A DNA stretch of 42,347 nucleotides. Source: a virus. The translations under genes and the position numbers were made by a program. The notes beneath the pieces are model-generated. The model had not been told where the DNA came from and did no database searches. It saw nothing but the letters and a program-made list of their open reading frames with translations. How positions within the stretch are numbered: position 1 is the first letter of the stretch; the number at the start of each line of letters is the position of its first letter. Below are positions 20,335 to 29,213 of the stretch, piece after piece. The stretch is taken from IMG/VR virus record IMGVR_UViG_3300017963_000411, positions 1 through 42,347 of that record; one strand, given 5' to 3'.

Positions 20335-20363
20335 AATATAGTTAATTAATTGCGTTAATGCAA
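20335..20363 (-). promoter_or_regulatory. Early promoter, minus strand
   Basis: TTGCAT (20363-20358), a 17-bp spacer and TATATT (20340-20335) form a good sigma70 promoter for the operon 20309 to 18833. The -10 hexamer and spacer length are identical to those of the 18.76-kb promoters. Confidence 0.78.
20350..20363. promoter_or_regulatory. Candidate operator (TTGCGTTAATGCAA)
   Basis: This 14-bp imperfect palindrome (TTGC...GCAA with central TTAA) covers the -35 box of the early promoter. Its half TTGCGTTAA recurs at 18723-18731 in the leader of the second promoter, again beside TTAATTAA sequences. A shared phage or host regulator is the simplest reading, but no candidate repressor is identified. 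Confidence 0.45.
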
Positions 20364-20552
20364 ATAATTAATTAAGCTATTTTCGACGGGTAAAAATTGC
20401 CTATTTAACGAATTTAACGCCGACCGATTTTAAAGCCCTGTACGGGCCGCGGCCGGCCGGCTGTCATAACTCTTGGACCGGCCCGGGTTCGTGGCGTGGC
20501 GCCCCGTTTCCTGTACGTGGTCCTATGGATTTAAAGGAAATAGCGTTGACGT
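20364..20552. other. GC-rich intergenic region with hairpins, no gene seen
   Basis: The 323-nt gap between the early operon (20309) and the holin gene (20633) holds the early promoter at one end and the late terminator at the other. Between them I see several GC-rich palindromes (GCCC/GGGC near 20434-20446 and runs of GGCC/CCGG) and no credible ORF. The early/late boundary is a place where an origin or packaging site can lie, but nothing here proves either. Confidence 0.5.
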
Positions 20553-20582
20553 AAAAAAGGCCGACGCGCGGGTACGCCGGCC
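20553..20582 (-). terminator. Late-region terminator after the holin gene
   Basis: On the minus strand GGCCGGCG pairs with CGTCGGCC (one G-T pair), followed by TTTTTT (20558-20553). It closes the late operon. A preceding GNRA-type hairpin (CCGGT..CCC GCAA GGGACCGG, about 20592-20612) may add to termination or protect the 3' end. Confidence 0.82.
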
Positions 20583-20632
20583 ATGCCCCCGGTCCCTTGC
20601 GGGAACCGGCTCCCGAATATGCGGTCCGGGTA

Positions 20633-21013
20633 TTACTGGACTTTGTAAATTCTATGTTTTTGCCAATTCCAAAGCCAAGATTGTAAACCATGGAAAATTC
20701 CGGTAATTGCGGCCGTAATCAAAACCATTAACGACGCTTCGATTTGCGGGTCCAAATCAACGGCCGGCCCAAGCTTCGATTTTATGACAGAAAAGACAAC
20801 CGCAGCGACGGCGGCCGTTAAAGCGCCCTTTTTCGTATCTTCCTGTCCTTTTTTTACCGAAATTTTACTATCATACATTTTTGGTACTTTATGGGCGAAT
20901 TTGATAATATCTTCTACGACGTCGTCTTTTAAAGCTTGGACTGGTTCGGCCCGGGCGATACTGTTTAATTGTCTTTTTACCGCGGCGAATTCGTCGGTTT
21001 GTTTCGGATTCAT
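20633..21013 (-). CDS. Holin-like membrane protein
   Basis: The 126-residue protein has a soluble N-terminal half (QLNSIARAEPVQALKDDVVE) and two hydrophobic segments, GALTAAVAAVVFSVIKSKLG (about 62-81) and SLMVLITAAITGIFHGLQSW (about 93-112), ending with a basic tail. Two membrane passes, small size and position directly after the endolysin gene fit a holin, which forms inner-membrane lesions that let the signal-less endolysin reach the cell wall. Start ATG 21013 has SD AAAAAGGGGG. The long soluble N-terminus is atypical, so another membrane role remains possible. Confidence 0.72.
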   Translation of the reverse strand: MNPKQTDEFAAVKRQLNSIARAEPVQALKDDVVEDIIKFAHKVPKMYDSKISVKKGQEDTKKGALTAAVAAVVFSVIKSKLGPAVDLDPQIEASLMVLITAAITGIFHGLQSWLWNWQKHRIYKVQ

Positions 21014-21025
21014 AATTCCCCCTTT

Positions 21026-21451
21026 TTACCTTGGGTCCTGTAAAAATGCAAGATACGCCCATTTCCGATTTATCTTATGGGCGGACCACCAATCAAGCGT
21101 CTTTCCGTCGTCCAAGTGCATTGAATATTCGGTCCCATTCCAATAAACTCCGATTCCTTTAAATCCAACCGTCAAGGCCGCTTTAACGTATCCGTTTACG
21201 TCCGTAAATTTAACGACGCCGTCCCTCTTGTCGAAACGAATATCGAACGCCTTTCCGTCGTCGTGTTCTTTGGAATTATGTTTTCCGGAATTAATACCGT
21301 TCTTTTGGAATTTTACCCGGCGATTTATGGCCGTCCTGAAATTTTGTAATTTTGCGAACGCCCGGAAATCGATTCCGGAAAGCTTCCCTCCGGCTTTGAT
21401 TATTTCGCCATGCGAAAAATTAGGGAATAAATCAATTTGTCTTTTTGTCAT
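21026..21451 (-). CDS. Endolysin, M15-type zinc peptidase
   Basis: From the ATG at 21451 (SD AAAGGCGG) the 141-residue protein has the M15/D-Ala-D-Ala carboxypeptidase-like zinc site: His63 in KEHDDG, Asp70 in GKAFDIRF and His112 in SMHLDDG, with TVGFKGIGVYWNGTEYS between. It would cleave peptide cross-links of peptidoglycan at the end of infection. No signal peptide is present, in line with release through the neighbouring holin. The longer frame to 21544 overlaps the previous gene and is rejected. No spanin gene is recognised. Confidence 0.82.
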   Translation of the reverse strand: MTKRQIDLFPNFSHGEIIKAGGKLSGIDFRAFAKLQNFRTAINRRVKFQKNGINSGKHNSKEHDDGKAFDIRFDKRDGVVKFTDVNGYVKAALTVGFKGIGVYWNGTEYSMHLDDGKTLDWWSAHKINRKWAYLAFLQDPR

Positions 21452-21704
21452 TTTCGCCGCCTTTTTTAAACGGGACGGTTTTTCCTGCCGCGTCCTTATC
21501 GCTTGGACGTTCAATAATGCCGTATTTTTCATTGTAGAGTTCAATTATTTTGTCTTTTTCGTTAATGATAATAATCGCATTATTTAATTGTGCCTGAAAT
21601 GCCCGGCATTGTTCGGCCATGGTGTGAACAATTGACGTTGCTTTACTGGAAGCAATCGAATGTTGCTCCACAATTTCTGCTAATGTTGGCATTTGTTGAT
21701 CCAT
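21432..21704 (-). CDS. Coiled-coil hypothetical protein before the endolysin (90 aa)
   Basis: The protein is helical and heptad-rich (LAEIVEQHSIASSKATSIVH, LNNAIIIINEKDKIIELY) with a charged tail that overlaps the endolysin start by 20 nt. No membrane segment or lipobox is visible, so it is not an obvious spanin. It could be a lysis regulator or fibre chaperone judging only from position between fibre and lysis genes. Confidence 0.6.
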   Translation of the reverse strand: MDQQMPTLAEIVEQHSIASSKATSIVHTMAEQCRAFQAQLNNAIIIINEKDKIIELYNEKYGIIERPSDKDAAGKTVPFKKGGENDKKTN

Positions 21705-21732
21705 AAAAAACCCCCGCGTTTTGAAATTAAAA

Positions 21733-22707
21733 TTATGTTACGACCGCGACTTTTACATCAACGCCCGCGACCTGCATTATAAAATAATTCGATACTGTTT
21801 CGGTTGTGACTGTCTGTAATGTTTGCGAATTCATATCAATTTTTCCGTTGCTTCCGTCAATTAAAACCTTTTGCGTTGAAACATTACCAAAACGTCCGAC
21901 CCCAACGACTGACAAATCGTATAAACCGTTAACACTTGACGATTTATAAACCGAACTCGCGTTCGATTTCATTTCAACTAATAAGTTGTTTGATGAATCC
22001 CGGCATTCAATAAAACCATTTACCGCCGAAGGTCCGGAAATACCGCCGGCAAGTATTGTATCCGCTACCCTAATATTCCCGGGAGTAACATTAATTTCGA
22101 TTACGTTTGTTCCGACTGTTATTGAATTTGTTGTCGTAACGGCACCCAAAGCGCTGACTGTAAACGCGGAACTTCCAATATCTAAACTTCCCGCAATCGT
22201 TGTATTTCCGCTTGCACCGTCAACCGTGAATTTATCGGTATTTATAATTAAGTCTTTACCGTCTTTGATTTCGAAATCTGTTTTCACATAACTTGATACG
22301 GCGACTTCCCCGCTTAATTGACACATTGTATTTGCTCCGGTATTGTCTTCGACTCTAAAAACGCCGTCTTTAGCTGTGCCGTCTACATAACCATAAACAA
22401 CCCTTTTACCTAAATCATTGAATATAGACAAAGCGGCGGACCCGGTTACGCCATTACATTTTACCGATTGGTGTATGACGTCGCTGTCGGTATTTAATTC
22501 TTGATCGATTGAATCATCAAGATATTGGCACCATAAATATGTATATCTTGCAAGCCAGTTAAAATATTGACGCGGCGGTTTCTCTTTGAAATCCCAACCT
22601 AAAAGCTTAATAGCTCCGGCCGGTTCGACAACATTGTTTTGTCCGGACGTCGGATCGACGACGTCGTTTACCGCCCATTCCGGAATTTTTGTTGGTTTTG
22701 TAGCCAT
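21733..22707 (-). CDS. Tail fibre protein (324 aa)
   Basis: The N-terminus (PEWAVNDVVDPTSGQNNVVE, then GWDFKEKPPRQYFNWLARYT) is a motif I know from the baseplate-attachment end of phage tail fibres. The remainder is Ser/Thr/Gly-rich beta structure (GNTTIAGSLDIGSSAFTV, AVTTTNSITVGTNVIEIN), typical of trimeric fibre shafts, ending in a compact hydrophobic tip (NYFIMQVAGVDVKVAVV). It is expected to contact the host surface. It has no intramolecular chaperone signature. Confidence 0.78.
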   Translation of the reverse strand: MATKPTKIPEWAVNDVVDPTSGQNNVVEPAGAIKLLGWDFKEKPPRQYFNWLARYTYLWCQYLDDSIDQELNTDSDVIHQSVKCNGVTGSAALSIFNDLGKRVVYGYVDGTAKDGVFRVEDNTGANTMCQLSGEVAVSSYVKTDFEIKDGKDLIINTDKFTVDGASGNTTIAGSLDIGSSAFTVSALGAVTTTNSITVGTNVIEINVTPGNIRVADTILAGGISGPSAVNGFIECRDSSNNLLVEMKSNASSVYKSSSVNGLYDLSVVGVGRFGNVSTQKVLIDGSNGKIDMNSQTLQTVTTETVSNYFIMQVAGVDVKVAVVT

Positions 22708-22722
22708 AATATATTTACCCCT

Positions 22723-23466
22723 TTAAGAAATTAATTCAACCATTTGTCCGCCGATTGGCTGTCCGCCTTCTGTATAATTATATTCGGAAAAGCCGTCGCC
22801 TTCGGCGTATGGGATACCGCCTTCCGTGTCGAACTCAAAAGGTACAACGCCGTACCCGGCAACGATTGACAACCCGACGCCGGCCGGAATTACTTTTCGC
22901 ATTGTGACCAGTAAGTCGCCGAGAATATCTGACCCGTTTGTATATAAATAAATATGTGCCGGGAAAAATTCAATTAATCGAACTTGTGTCGCTTGCGTAA
23001 CTGTTTTTAATACCGTCATAACAACGTCCGGTTGGCCGCTGGAAACATTAATAAATACCTTGAACTCAATAGCGACCCGGTAATCGTCGTCGCTTCGTCC
23101 CTGCCGATCTTCCCCGACAATTTCGCCAATGCCGTCAAGTTGGACGCCTTCGGCCGTCGAAATTAATCTTTTCATTATTAAAAAATCAGCTTGGTCGTTT
23201 GTTTCTTCTAATTGCTCCGTAAAAACTTCAATAACACCTTTTAAATTATCCGACCGCTTAAACTGTTCAATCATTAAACTAAGCGTATCGCCTGTTATGT
23301 CTGCGATATAATACGGAGAATGTCCGGCGGATCCCGGCGGAAAATATGTTGACCAAATCGCCGCCCGCTGTTCGTCGTCAATTTCCCCGACCGGAAAAGG
23401 GAAGGACCCCCAAGGCATCGGGAAAAACCAAGATCGTTGTCGTTTTCTATCGGTATCAAAAGCCAT
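22723..23466 (-). CDS. Baseplate-to-fibre connector (DUF2612-like)
   Basis: The 247-residue protein has an N-terminal RSWFFPMPWGSFPFPVGEID segment, then the DUF2612-type pattern: MIEQFKRSDNLKGVIEVFTE, MKRLISTAEGVQLDGIGEIV, GRSDDDYRVAIEFKVFINVS and GQPDVVMTVLKTVTQATQVR. Proteins of this kind link the baseplate wedge to fibres in contractile-tailed phages. The C-terminal part is Gly/Tyr-rich (GGIPYAEGDGFSEYNYTEGG). Position between two fibre genes agrees. The family name is from memory of the central motif. Confidence 0.72.
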   Translation of the reverse strand: MAFDTDRKRQRSWFFPMPWGSFPFPVGEIDDEQRAAIWSTYFPPGSAGHSPYYIADITGDTLSLMIEQFKRSDNLKGVIEVFTEQLEETNDQADFLIMKRLISTAEGVQLDGIGEIVGEDRQGRSDDDYRVAIEFKVFINVSSGQPDVVMTVLKTVTQATQVRLIEFFPAHIYLYTNGSDILGDLLVTMRKVIPAGVGLSIVAGYGVVPFEFDTEGGIPYAEGDGFSEYNYTEGGQPIGGQMVELIS

Positions 23467-23469
23467 GTT

Positions 23470-25722
23470 TTACGCTCCTGTAATCGCTTTTTCTTCAATA
23501 TATGTTGTGTCGTCGTCGGAAACATTCTTTTTATAAATCTTCGTTCCGGAAGAATTATAAAAATCTTTTGAAGCGGATCCGCCCTTGGTCTGTGTTCCCC
23601 GGAATACATGAGCCATGCGAAGCCGTGTTATCATTGCCGCTATTGATTCAACTGTCGGCGGTGTACCCTGTGCGATTTCCGCCGGTGTATCAACAAAAAT
23701 CACGTCGACAACTTCGGCGTTAATCAATGCCTTGGCCGCTGTCGTAAAGTCTTCGACTGTTACGTCCGGAAGATTTGCAAACGCGCCGGCCGCAAACGCG
23801 CCGGTTGCGTCGTCCAACTCGATATCGCCGTCCGCATTATCGGAACCGGCAATCTTAGCCTTGGTCGGGAGTTTTGCTTCTATATTATTAATGCCTGTAT
23901 CGATATCGGTTAATGCTCCGGAATTCGGTAAGGCATCCGTTACGGCTTTTATGGCATCGATAACCGTATCGTTGTCGGCCTTATCAGAAGAACCCATAAT
24001 ATCATTTGTCGGTAATTTCCCGTCAACGACTTGGGTATCTGTATAAATATCGTCCAAGTGTTCGTCAACAGAACCAGCCGCCGGCGCTCCGCCTGTAGGC
24101 GCTAATTTCATAGCGTCCCGGACCTGTTGAGAAGTTATCCCCGTTCCGGAACCTGTTGAAACTTCGACGTCAAGATATTTTCCGAAGGTACCGGCTGTCG
24201 TATGTCCGGACTGTAATTCGTCCCAAACGTCGTCAACGATTGCGTCGCGCGAAGCGCTCGAAAGTGCATAGCCTGTTTTATCGTTATTCGTGGTTACTGT
24301 TACCCCGGCCGTGACACTTGCGACGGATCCGGTTACATTTCCTTGAACACTCGCGACGCCTTGGCCGAATGTGCCGGCGGTTACGTGTGCCGATCTGAGT
24401 TCGTCCCAAACCTTGTCAACAATCGCGTCTTGGTCGGCCGAAGTTAAAGTATATCCTGTTTTATCATTATTGGTTGTTACGGTTACGCCTGCCGTTACGG
24501 ATCCAACGGCACCAATTACAGAACCGACCGAACCCGTCACATTGCCGCCGACATTTCCGTCAACATTACCCGTTACACTTCCCTGTACAGACGCAACACC
24601 TTGACCAAAAGAACCGGCGCTTGTATGGCCTGACCTTAATTCATCCCAAACAGCATCCGCGACCGCGTCCCGGGAAGCTGTTGAAAGCGCGTAACCCGTT
24701 TTATCATTATTAGTTGTTACCGTTACGCCGGCCGTTACACTACCGACCGCCCCGGTTACACTTCCAACCGAACCGGTTACATTACCCTGTACGCTTGCGG
24801 CGCCTTGACCGAATGTCCCGGCCGTAGTATGACTTGCACGTAATTCGTCCCAAACCTTATCAACGACGGAATCTTCCGAAGCTGTCGAAAGTGCATAACC
24901 TGTTTTATCGTTACACGTTCCGACAATTACGCTATCCGAAGTATGGTCAAAATCTGACCGCGTTGTCATATCGGCGTCAAGCCGCTTTCCAAAGGATCCG
25001 CCCGTTGTATGTCCTGACTGTAATTCATCCCAAACCTTATCAACAATCGCGTCCTGTTCGCCGGACGTTAAAGTATATCCCGTTTTGTCGTCATTCGTTC
25101 CGACTGTTACTTTACCGGTTGTCGAAGTTATTGCAAGATCCCCGAAATTCGTAGGCGCGGACGCGGCAAGTAATGCGTTATCGGTTCCCCGCATATCTGT
25201 ATTTGCTGTACAGGTTCCAATTGTTGAATTCGACTTATTGTATCCTGTACCGTCGTAATCAGCTTCTAAATTTCCCGGGGCCCCGGTATCCCCTGAAATT
25301 TCTTGAATGTCACATTGTACATATCCATTACCGGAAAATGGTATCGATTGCGGAATACGTGACATTACCGTACTTATATCGGAACCATTCGCGTATATTT
25401 GTGTAAAAGCATCCTCGATATAACGTGTCGTCGCCTCTACTGCGAATCTATACGTTAGACAACCGCTACATGCGACAGATACAAAATATTTGCCGGCAAG
25501 TGAAAATTCGCCTTGTCCGATTCTTAACCAGTATTCACCGTTTCCCGCTTCCTTCCAGTCGTCAGTCGTTACTGTATATGTTGTCTGACTCGTTGCCGCT
25601 TCATATTCATATTTTACTGTGACGTCTCCGTATACCTTCCCGGTTTCCGGTGTCTTCATATCTGCGTCGTCAAGCAATAAAACAGGGAACCATTTATCAA
25701 AGCCTTTTTTTCCGAATAACAT
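23470..25722 (-). CDS. Repeat-rich tail fibre protein (750 aa)
   Basis: The N-terminal domain (residues 1-100; MLFGKKGFDKWFPVLLLDDA, GNGEYWLRIGQGEFSLAGKY) is followed by a region with five copies of NDKTGYxLTSxxQDAIVDKV-like sequence plus WDELRSGHTTAGTFG, separated by Gly/Val/Ser-rich GSVTGAVGSV spacers. The WDExxSGHTTAGSxG motif is common in phage fibres. The C-terminal 200 residues contain IDTGINNIEAKLPTKAKIAG and end KKNVSDDDTTYIEEKAITG. The protein is likely an extended fibre shaft. The repeats are 170-240 bp at the DNA level and could recombine to change fibre length. Confidence 0.78.
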   Translation of the reverse strand: MLFGKKGFDKWFPVLLLDDADMKTPETGKVYGDVTVKYEYEAATSQTTYTVTTDDWKEAGNGEYWLRIGQGEFSLAGKYFVSVACSGCLTYRFAVEATTRYIEDAFTQIYANGSDISTVMSRIPQSIPFSGNGYVQCDIQEISGDTGAPGNLEADYDGTGYNKSNSTIGTCTANTDMRGTDNALLAASAPTNFGDLAITSTTGKVTVGTNDDKTGYTLTSGEQDAIVDKVWDELQSGHTTGGSFGKRLDADMTTRSDFDHTSDSVIVGTCNDKTGYALSTASEDSVVDKVWDELRASHTTAGTFGQGAASVQGNVTGSVGSVTGAVGSVTAGVTVTTNNDKTGYALSTASRDAVADAVWDELRSGHTSAGSFGQGVASVQGSVTGNVDGNVGGNVTGSVGSVIGAVGSVTAGVTVTTNNDKTGYTLTSADQDAIVDKVWDELRSAHVTAGTFGQGVASVQGNVTGSVASVTAGVTVTTNNDKTGYALSSASRDAIVDDVWDELQSGHTTAGTFGKYLDVEVSTGSGTGITSQQVRDAMKLAPTGGAPAAGSVDEHLDDIYTDTQVVDGKLPTNDIMGSSDKADNDTVIDAIKAVTDALPNSGALTDIDTGINNIEAKLPTKAKIAGSDNADGDIELDDATGAFAAGAFANLPDVTVEDFTTAAKALINAEVVDVIFVDTPAEIAQGTPPTVESIAAMITRLRMAHVFRGTQTKGGSASKDFYNSSGTKIYKKNVSDDDTTYIEEKAITGA
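24165..25100. repeat. Five diverged tandem repeats in the fibre gene
   Basis: Copies begin at each DKTGY and contain VWDEL, then GHTTAGTFG. Copies two to four also carry VQGNVTGSV and VTAGVTVTTN spacers of differing length, one with an extra NVDGNVGGNV insert. The DNA copies are similar but not identical, indicating older duplication with drift plus length change. Confidence 0.8.
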
Positions 25723-25740
25723 TTTATACGCTCCTTATTT

Positions 25741-28700
25741 TTAATTTACTTTTAATTCGATCAAATGTTCTAATAAATATTCGGGATTGTTGGCGAAAAA
25801 AACTACTTGTTGCGCGTTACTTGCTCCGATATCCCACGTTTCGGGCCGTGCTTCGCTCAAAATATCATCGTCAAACGGTAAGTATGTATCGCTCGAAAGG
25901 TCCGCTCCGTATCCTCTTGCGATTGTATCCAAGTCAGATAACAAGAAATTATCTGCGCCTTCATTTACAAAAGATACTTCTCCATTTCTGCCACTCGTTC
26001 CGGGTTCTGTTCCATCGTCAGAACAATTATTATTTGCCGTGTCGAAAGTACCATCATAGCAATATGTAAGACAGTCTTGAACAATATTGTTTTTAGCATA
26101 AACCGTATTTCCCGAACCTCTTTTTATTCCGACATCGCAATTATGTACAGTATTATTATAGCAATAACTCGTCGCGCTATTCCAGCCAGTCATATCGATA
26201 CCATAGGCACTCGGCCCGTCATTCCAATCATAAATTATATTATTCCATATTTTTACGTTATAAGTTGCTACAATACCATGATTCCCATAAGATCCTGTCG
26301 CGGAAGCCTGATTCCAAACTATACAATGACTTATTCTCATATCGCCATTTGATCCCGATTGTGCCAAGATTCCAAATGCCTCGTATGCAGTTGTACCGGT
26401 TAATGTAACCTGCAAACCTTCAAGTCTTGTGTATGATCCACCGGAACCGATATTTATTGTATATGAATAAGCAGAACAGGCAAATGTTATATAATATTTC
26501 GATGAATCCCAATATCCGGCGTGTCTTTCTGATAATGGAGTGTAGATTTTAATATAATTGGCCGGTCCGTCAGTCCATGATAATATATTCAATTCTCCTG
26601 TATCTCCAGAAGCCAGCGCATAACATTCAATTTCGAGTTTTCGATTATTTGCTACAAGATTTCCGATATCTGACTGTAAATCGGCTTCTGCATTAACGAC
26701 ACCGGTATAGTTGCCGCCTGAATCTTTCACGGTACGCAGAACAGTATATGCGTGTAATGCTCCAATATCCCATTGCGTAGGACTGGTACCACGTGATACT
26801 CCGGCCGCGTCGTCGCTGTATAATCCAGAAGATGGATCGATAGCACCAGCGAATTGTAAATCTGTATCAGTTGCTTTTAATCGAAAATCTCTTGTCGAAA
26901 CATCTTCGAATACATCGTTCCAATTTGACGGAGTGACCGGGTTCGTCCCGTCACCATCATTGCTTGCACAATTCATGATAGTATTGAATGTTCCGACAAA
27001 ATCATCATTATTTCCAAATACTGCCGAGTCATATACATTGAAAGTTCCACCATCACGGACGATTGCGTCGTCGCAATTATATACAGTACAATTGTACACG
27101 TTATATGTTCCATTTGCTCCTGAATTAGAGTCGATAGCGCGACCGTTCGTTACCGGGAAATCATACATAATACAGTTCATGTAATTTACATATGATCCTG
27201 AGTTCGGAGTAATACCCATATAAATACCCATGTGATTTTGTCCGGTTGATGATGTACTACCTTTTAATATTAATTTTTCAAAATTCCAATGAAAATCCGC
27301 CGTTCCTCCACGAATGCAATATCTATAATCAAAAGACGACGTCGAACATTCAATTTGAATTCCTTTAATATTGACATAATCTTCGTATATATAAATATTT
27401 CCTGGACTACTGGCAACTAATCGATAGCAATCTGTAGACCAATAACCGGGATGTGTCTGTCCTGTTTTTGCTTCAATATTAATATCATAACCTTCCGCAG
27501 TGGTCCATCCGTTTAAATCAAATGGGGTAGTATCTTCGAACGCATGACATAAAGCAAATTTTCGACGCTTTGTCGTCGCAAGTGCTTCTTGTTCTCCTGC
27601 GTTAAATCCTGAAAGTGTTGTATAATCTGCGTCTATTGTATTTATGTCGTAATATAATTCTAATATTTGATCCGCCCCAATGTCCCAATTAGAACCGACA
27701 TCGTTTCCGCCAATACCAATATTATACGTTGCTCCGGAATTAGTACCATTTTCGAAAGCTTCGCCTGTCCTTTGGATTCTGAAATCATCAGAACTATAAT
27801 CTACAAAAATATTTGCCGCCGCTTTACTTGCCTGATTGTAACTACCTCCGACATTCGAATCTGTTGAACCGTCAGAATCCAGATTATAATCTGAACTTGA
27901 CGAATATGTGCCTGCGTAAAAATCCTCATCTGTCGTGCTTCCCATTGCAATATTATCCTGCACAAGATGATTAGTGCTCGAACATCGAATACCGCACCAA
28001 CACCCGTAAACTGAATTACTTATTACGTTGACAACACCAAAACCATCGATTCTCATTCCACCGGTATACGAAAATCCAAAACCATAAATAATATTACGAT
28101 AGATATTTCCGGTCGGATTGGTAACTGAATACGTATATCTGATACCGCCAAGATGTGAATTTTCCTGACCATCTAAAATACAATGATGAACATCGATATT
28201 AGTATGTTCTAAATTATTGATCGCATACTCATCCGCCGACGAACTGCTCGGCCGTATTTGAAGCCAGCTAATCTCAACATTACTTTCGTATAAAGTTATT
28301 CCGCTATTGTTGCCAGTAGTCTCAAGCCTGTATTTAGTATCGTCCCATACTTTACTTAAATTCCGTCCTTCTGACGAACTGGTTAAAATCAATTTATTTG
28401 TAGCGTCAAGAGTCCATCCATTTACGGAAACGGCTGTCGTATCAAGCATTGAATTACATTGTATTTCGACGATTGCGGAATCTCCGGCGTCGGAAGACGT
28501 CACATAATTTGCCGGTGTTCCAGTTTCGTATATTTTTTCTGCCTGAAACGTTCCGGATATGCTCTGTATTAAAACCTGTGAATCTGTGATTGATACTATT
28601 GTCCCTGTCGCGCTTGAATTCTCGCCGGTTACCGAATCGCCGTCGGAAAGTGTACCGGTAATTCCTCCATGTGCAAAAACCTTTGTAGTCGCCACCGTAA

Positions 28701-28788
28701 GATTGCATTGACAAGCAGTCTCAGCATTCTGTAAACTGGTATAATTACCGCCGCTATCGTCAACAGTTGTAATGTATTTCGTTGCCAT
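25741..28788 (-). CDS. Triple beta-helix tail adhesin (about 1015 aa)
   Basis: The protein consists of three consecutive modules, each opening with a (S)GG.YT.L.(N)AE-type segment (VDDSGGNYTSLQNAET; IDADYTTLSGFNAGEQEA; VKDSGGNYTGVVNAEADL) and closing with WDIGA (NWDIGADQ, QWDIGALHAY, TWDIGASNAQ). Inside each are Asn/Gly-rich turns such as NIYRNIIYG, NCIMYDFP and NNIVQDC, typical of right-handed parallel beta-helices (pectate lyase-like, surface-glycan binding or cleaving). No certain catalytic residues are seen. ATG 28788 is chosen; a TTG two codons upstream is possible. The DNA is more AT-rich and codon use differs from neighbouring tail genes, suggesting acquisition by transfer. Confidence 0.8.
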   Translation of the reverse strand: MATKYITTVDDSGGNYTSLQNAETACQCNLTVATTKVFAHGGITGTLSDGDSVTGENSSATGTIVSITDSQVLIQSISGTFQAEKIYETGTPANYVTSSDAGDSAIVEIQCNSMLDTTAVSVNGWTLDATNKLILTSSSEGRNLSKVWDDTKYRLETTGNNSGITLYESNVEISWLQIRPSSSSADEYAINNLEHTNIDVHHCILDGQENSHLGGIRYTYSVTNPTGNIYRNIIYGFGFSYTGGMRIDGFGVVNVISNSVYGCWCGIRCSSTNHLVQDNIAMGSTTDEDFYAGTYSSSSDYNLDSDGSTDSNVGGSYNQASKAAANIFVDYSSDDFRIQRTGEAFENGTNSGATYNIGIGGNDVGSNWDIGADQILELYYDINTIDADYTTLSGFNAGEQEALATTKRRKFALCHAFEDTTPFDLNGWTTAEGYDINIEAKTGQTHPGYWSTDCYRLVASSPGNIYIYEDYVNIKGIQIECSTSSFDYRYCIRGGTADFHWNFEKLILKGSTSSTGQNHMGIYMGITPNSGSYVNYMNCIMYDFPVTNGRAIDSNSGANGTYNVYNCTVYNCDDAIVRDGGTFNVYDSAVFGNNDDFVGTFNTIMNCASNDGDGTNPVTPSNWNDVFEDVSTRDFRLKATDTDLQFAGAIDPSSGLYSDDAAGVSRGTSPTQWDIGALHAYTVLRTVKDSGGNYTGVVNAEADLQSDIGNLVANNRKLEIECYALASGDTGELNILSWTDGPANYIKIYTPLSERHAGYWDSSKYYITFACSAYSYTINIGSGGSYTRLEGLQVTLTGTTAYEAFGILAQSGSNGDMRISHCIVWNQASATGSYGNHGIVATYNVKIWNNIIYDWNDGPSAYGIDMTGWNSATSYCYNNTVHNCDVGIKRGSGNTVYAKNNIVQDCLTYCYDGTFDTANNNCSDDGTEPGTSGRNGEVSFVNEGADNFLLSDLDTIARGYGADLSSDTYLPFDDDILSEARPETWDIGASNAQQVVFFANNPEYLLEHLIELKVN

Positions 28789-28794
28789 AATCAA

Positions 28795-29202
28795 TTATTC
28801 CTGTGTTTTATCTTCGATTTTACTTTCTTCGATTGGTTCAACATACCACGGATTCGCTTTTATTGACGCCAGCTTTGCCGGTGTCAAATGCTTTTTATAA
28901 TCAAACTTGTATTTACGCCGTATTAATATGTCAGCCCTTCCAGTTATAGGATCAACGGCAGACATTACCTTATCACAATATTTACGTCCATCGTCAACAG
29001 TCATTTCTGGAATGCTGACAACTAAAAATTTCGGCAGACATTCATTTTTTCCCCAATTACTCCCGTCAGGCTTTACAGATATTATATCGTCTTCTTTGTA
29101 GCATCCAGCCAAGTCCTTCGCCATTATTTCTGCCTCTGTTTCTGTTGATCCGGGCATCGCCGTATAGTGTGCGTCTATTGCTTTGATTAAAAATTCACAC
29201 AT
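28795..29202 (-). CDS. Hypothetical protein between baseplate J and adhesin (135 aa)
   Basis: ATG 29202 has SD AAAGGGGG and is preferred to upstream in-frame codons lying on the baseplate J gene. The protein (MCEFLIKAIDAHYTAMPGST, GRADILIRRKYKFDYKKHLT, ANPWYVEPIEES) resembles small phage proteins found near fibre genes, without known function. It may help fibre attachment or folding. Its stop is followed by the adhesin start within a few bases. Confidence 0.65.
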   Translation of the reverse strand: MCEFLIKAIDAHYTAMPGSTETEAEIMAKDLAGCYKEDDIISVKPDGSNWGKNECLPKFLVVSIPEMTVDDGRKYCDKVMSAVDPITGRADILIRRKYKFDYKKHLTPAKLASIKANPWYVEPIEESKIEDKTQE

Positions 29203-29213
29203 TAAAACCCCCT

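Noticed and set aside
20464-20691. 75-codon minus ORF across the late terminator
   Set aside because: It runs through a strong terminator hairpin, has no SD and an improbable composition.
23470-28794. Diversity-generating retroelement acting on fibre genes
   Set aside because: No reverse transcriptase gene and no template/variable repeat pair with adenine-specific differences were seen.
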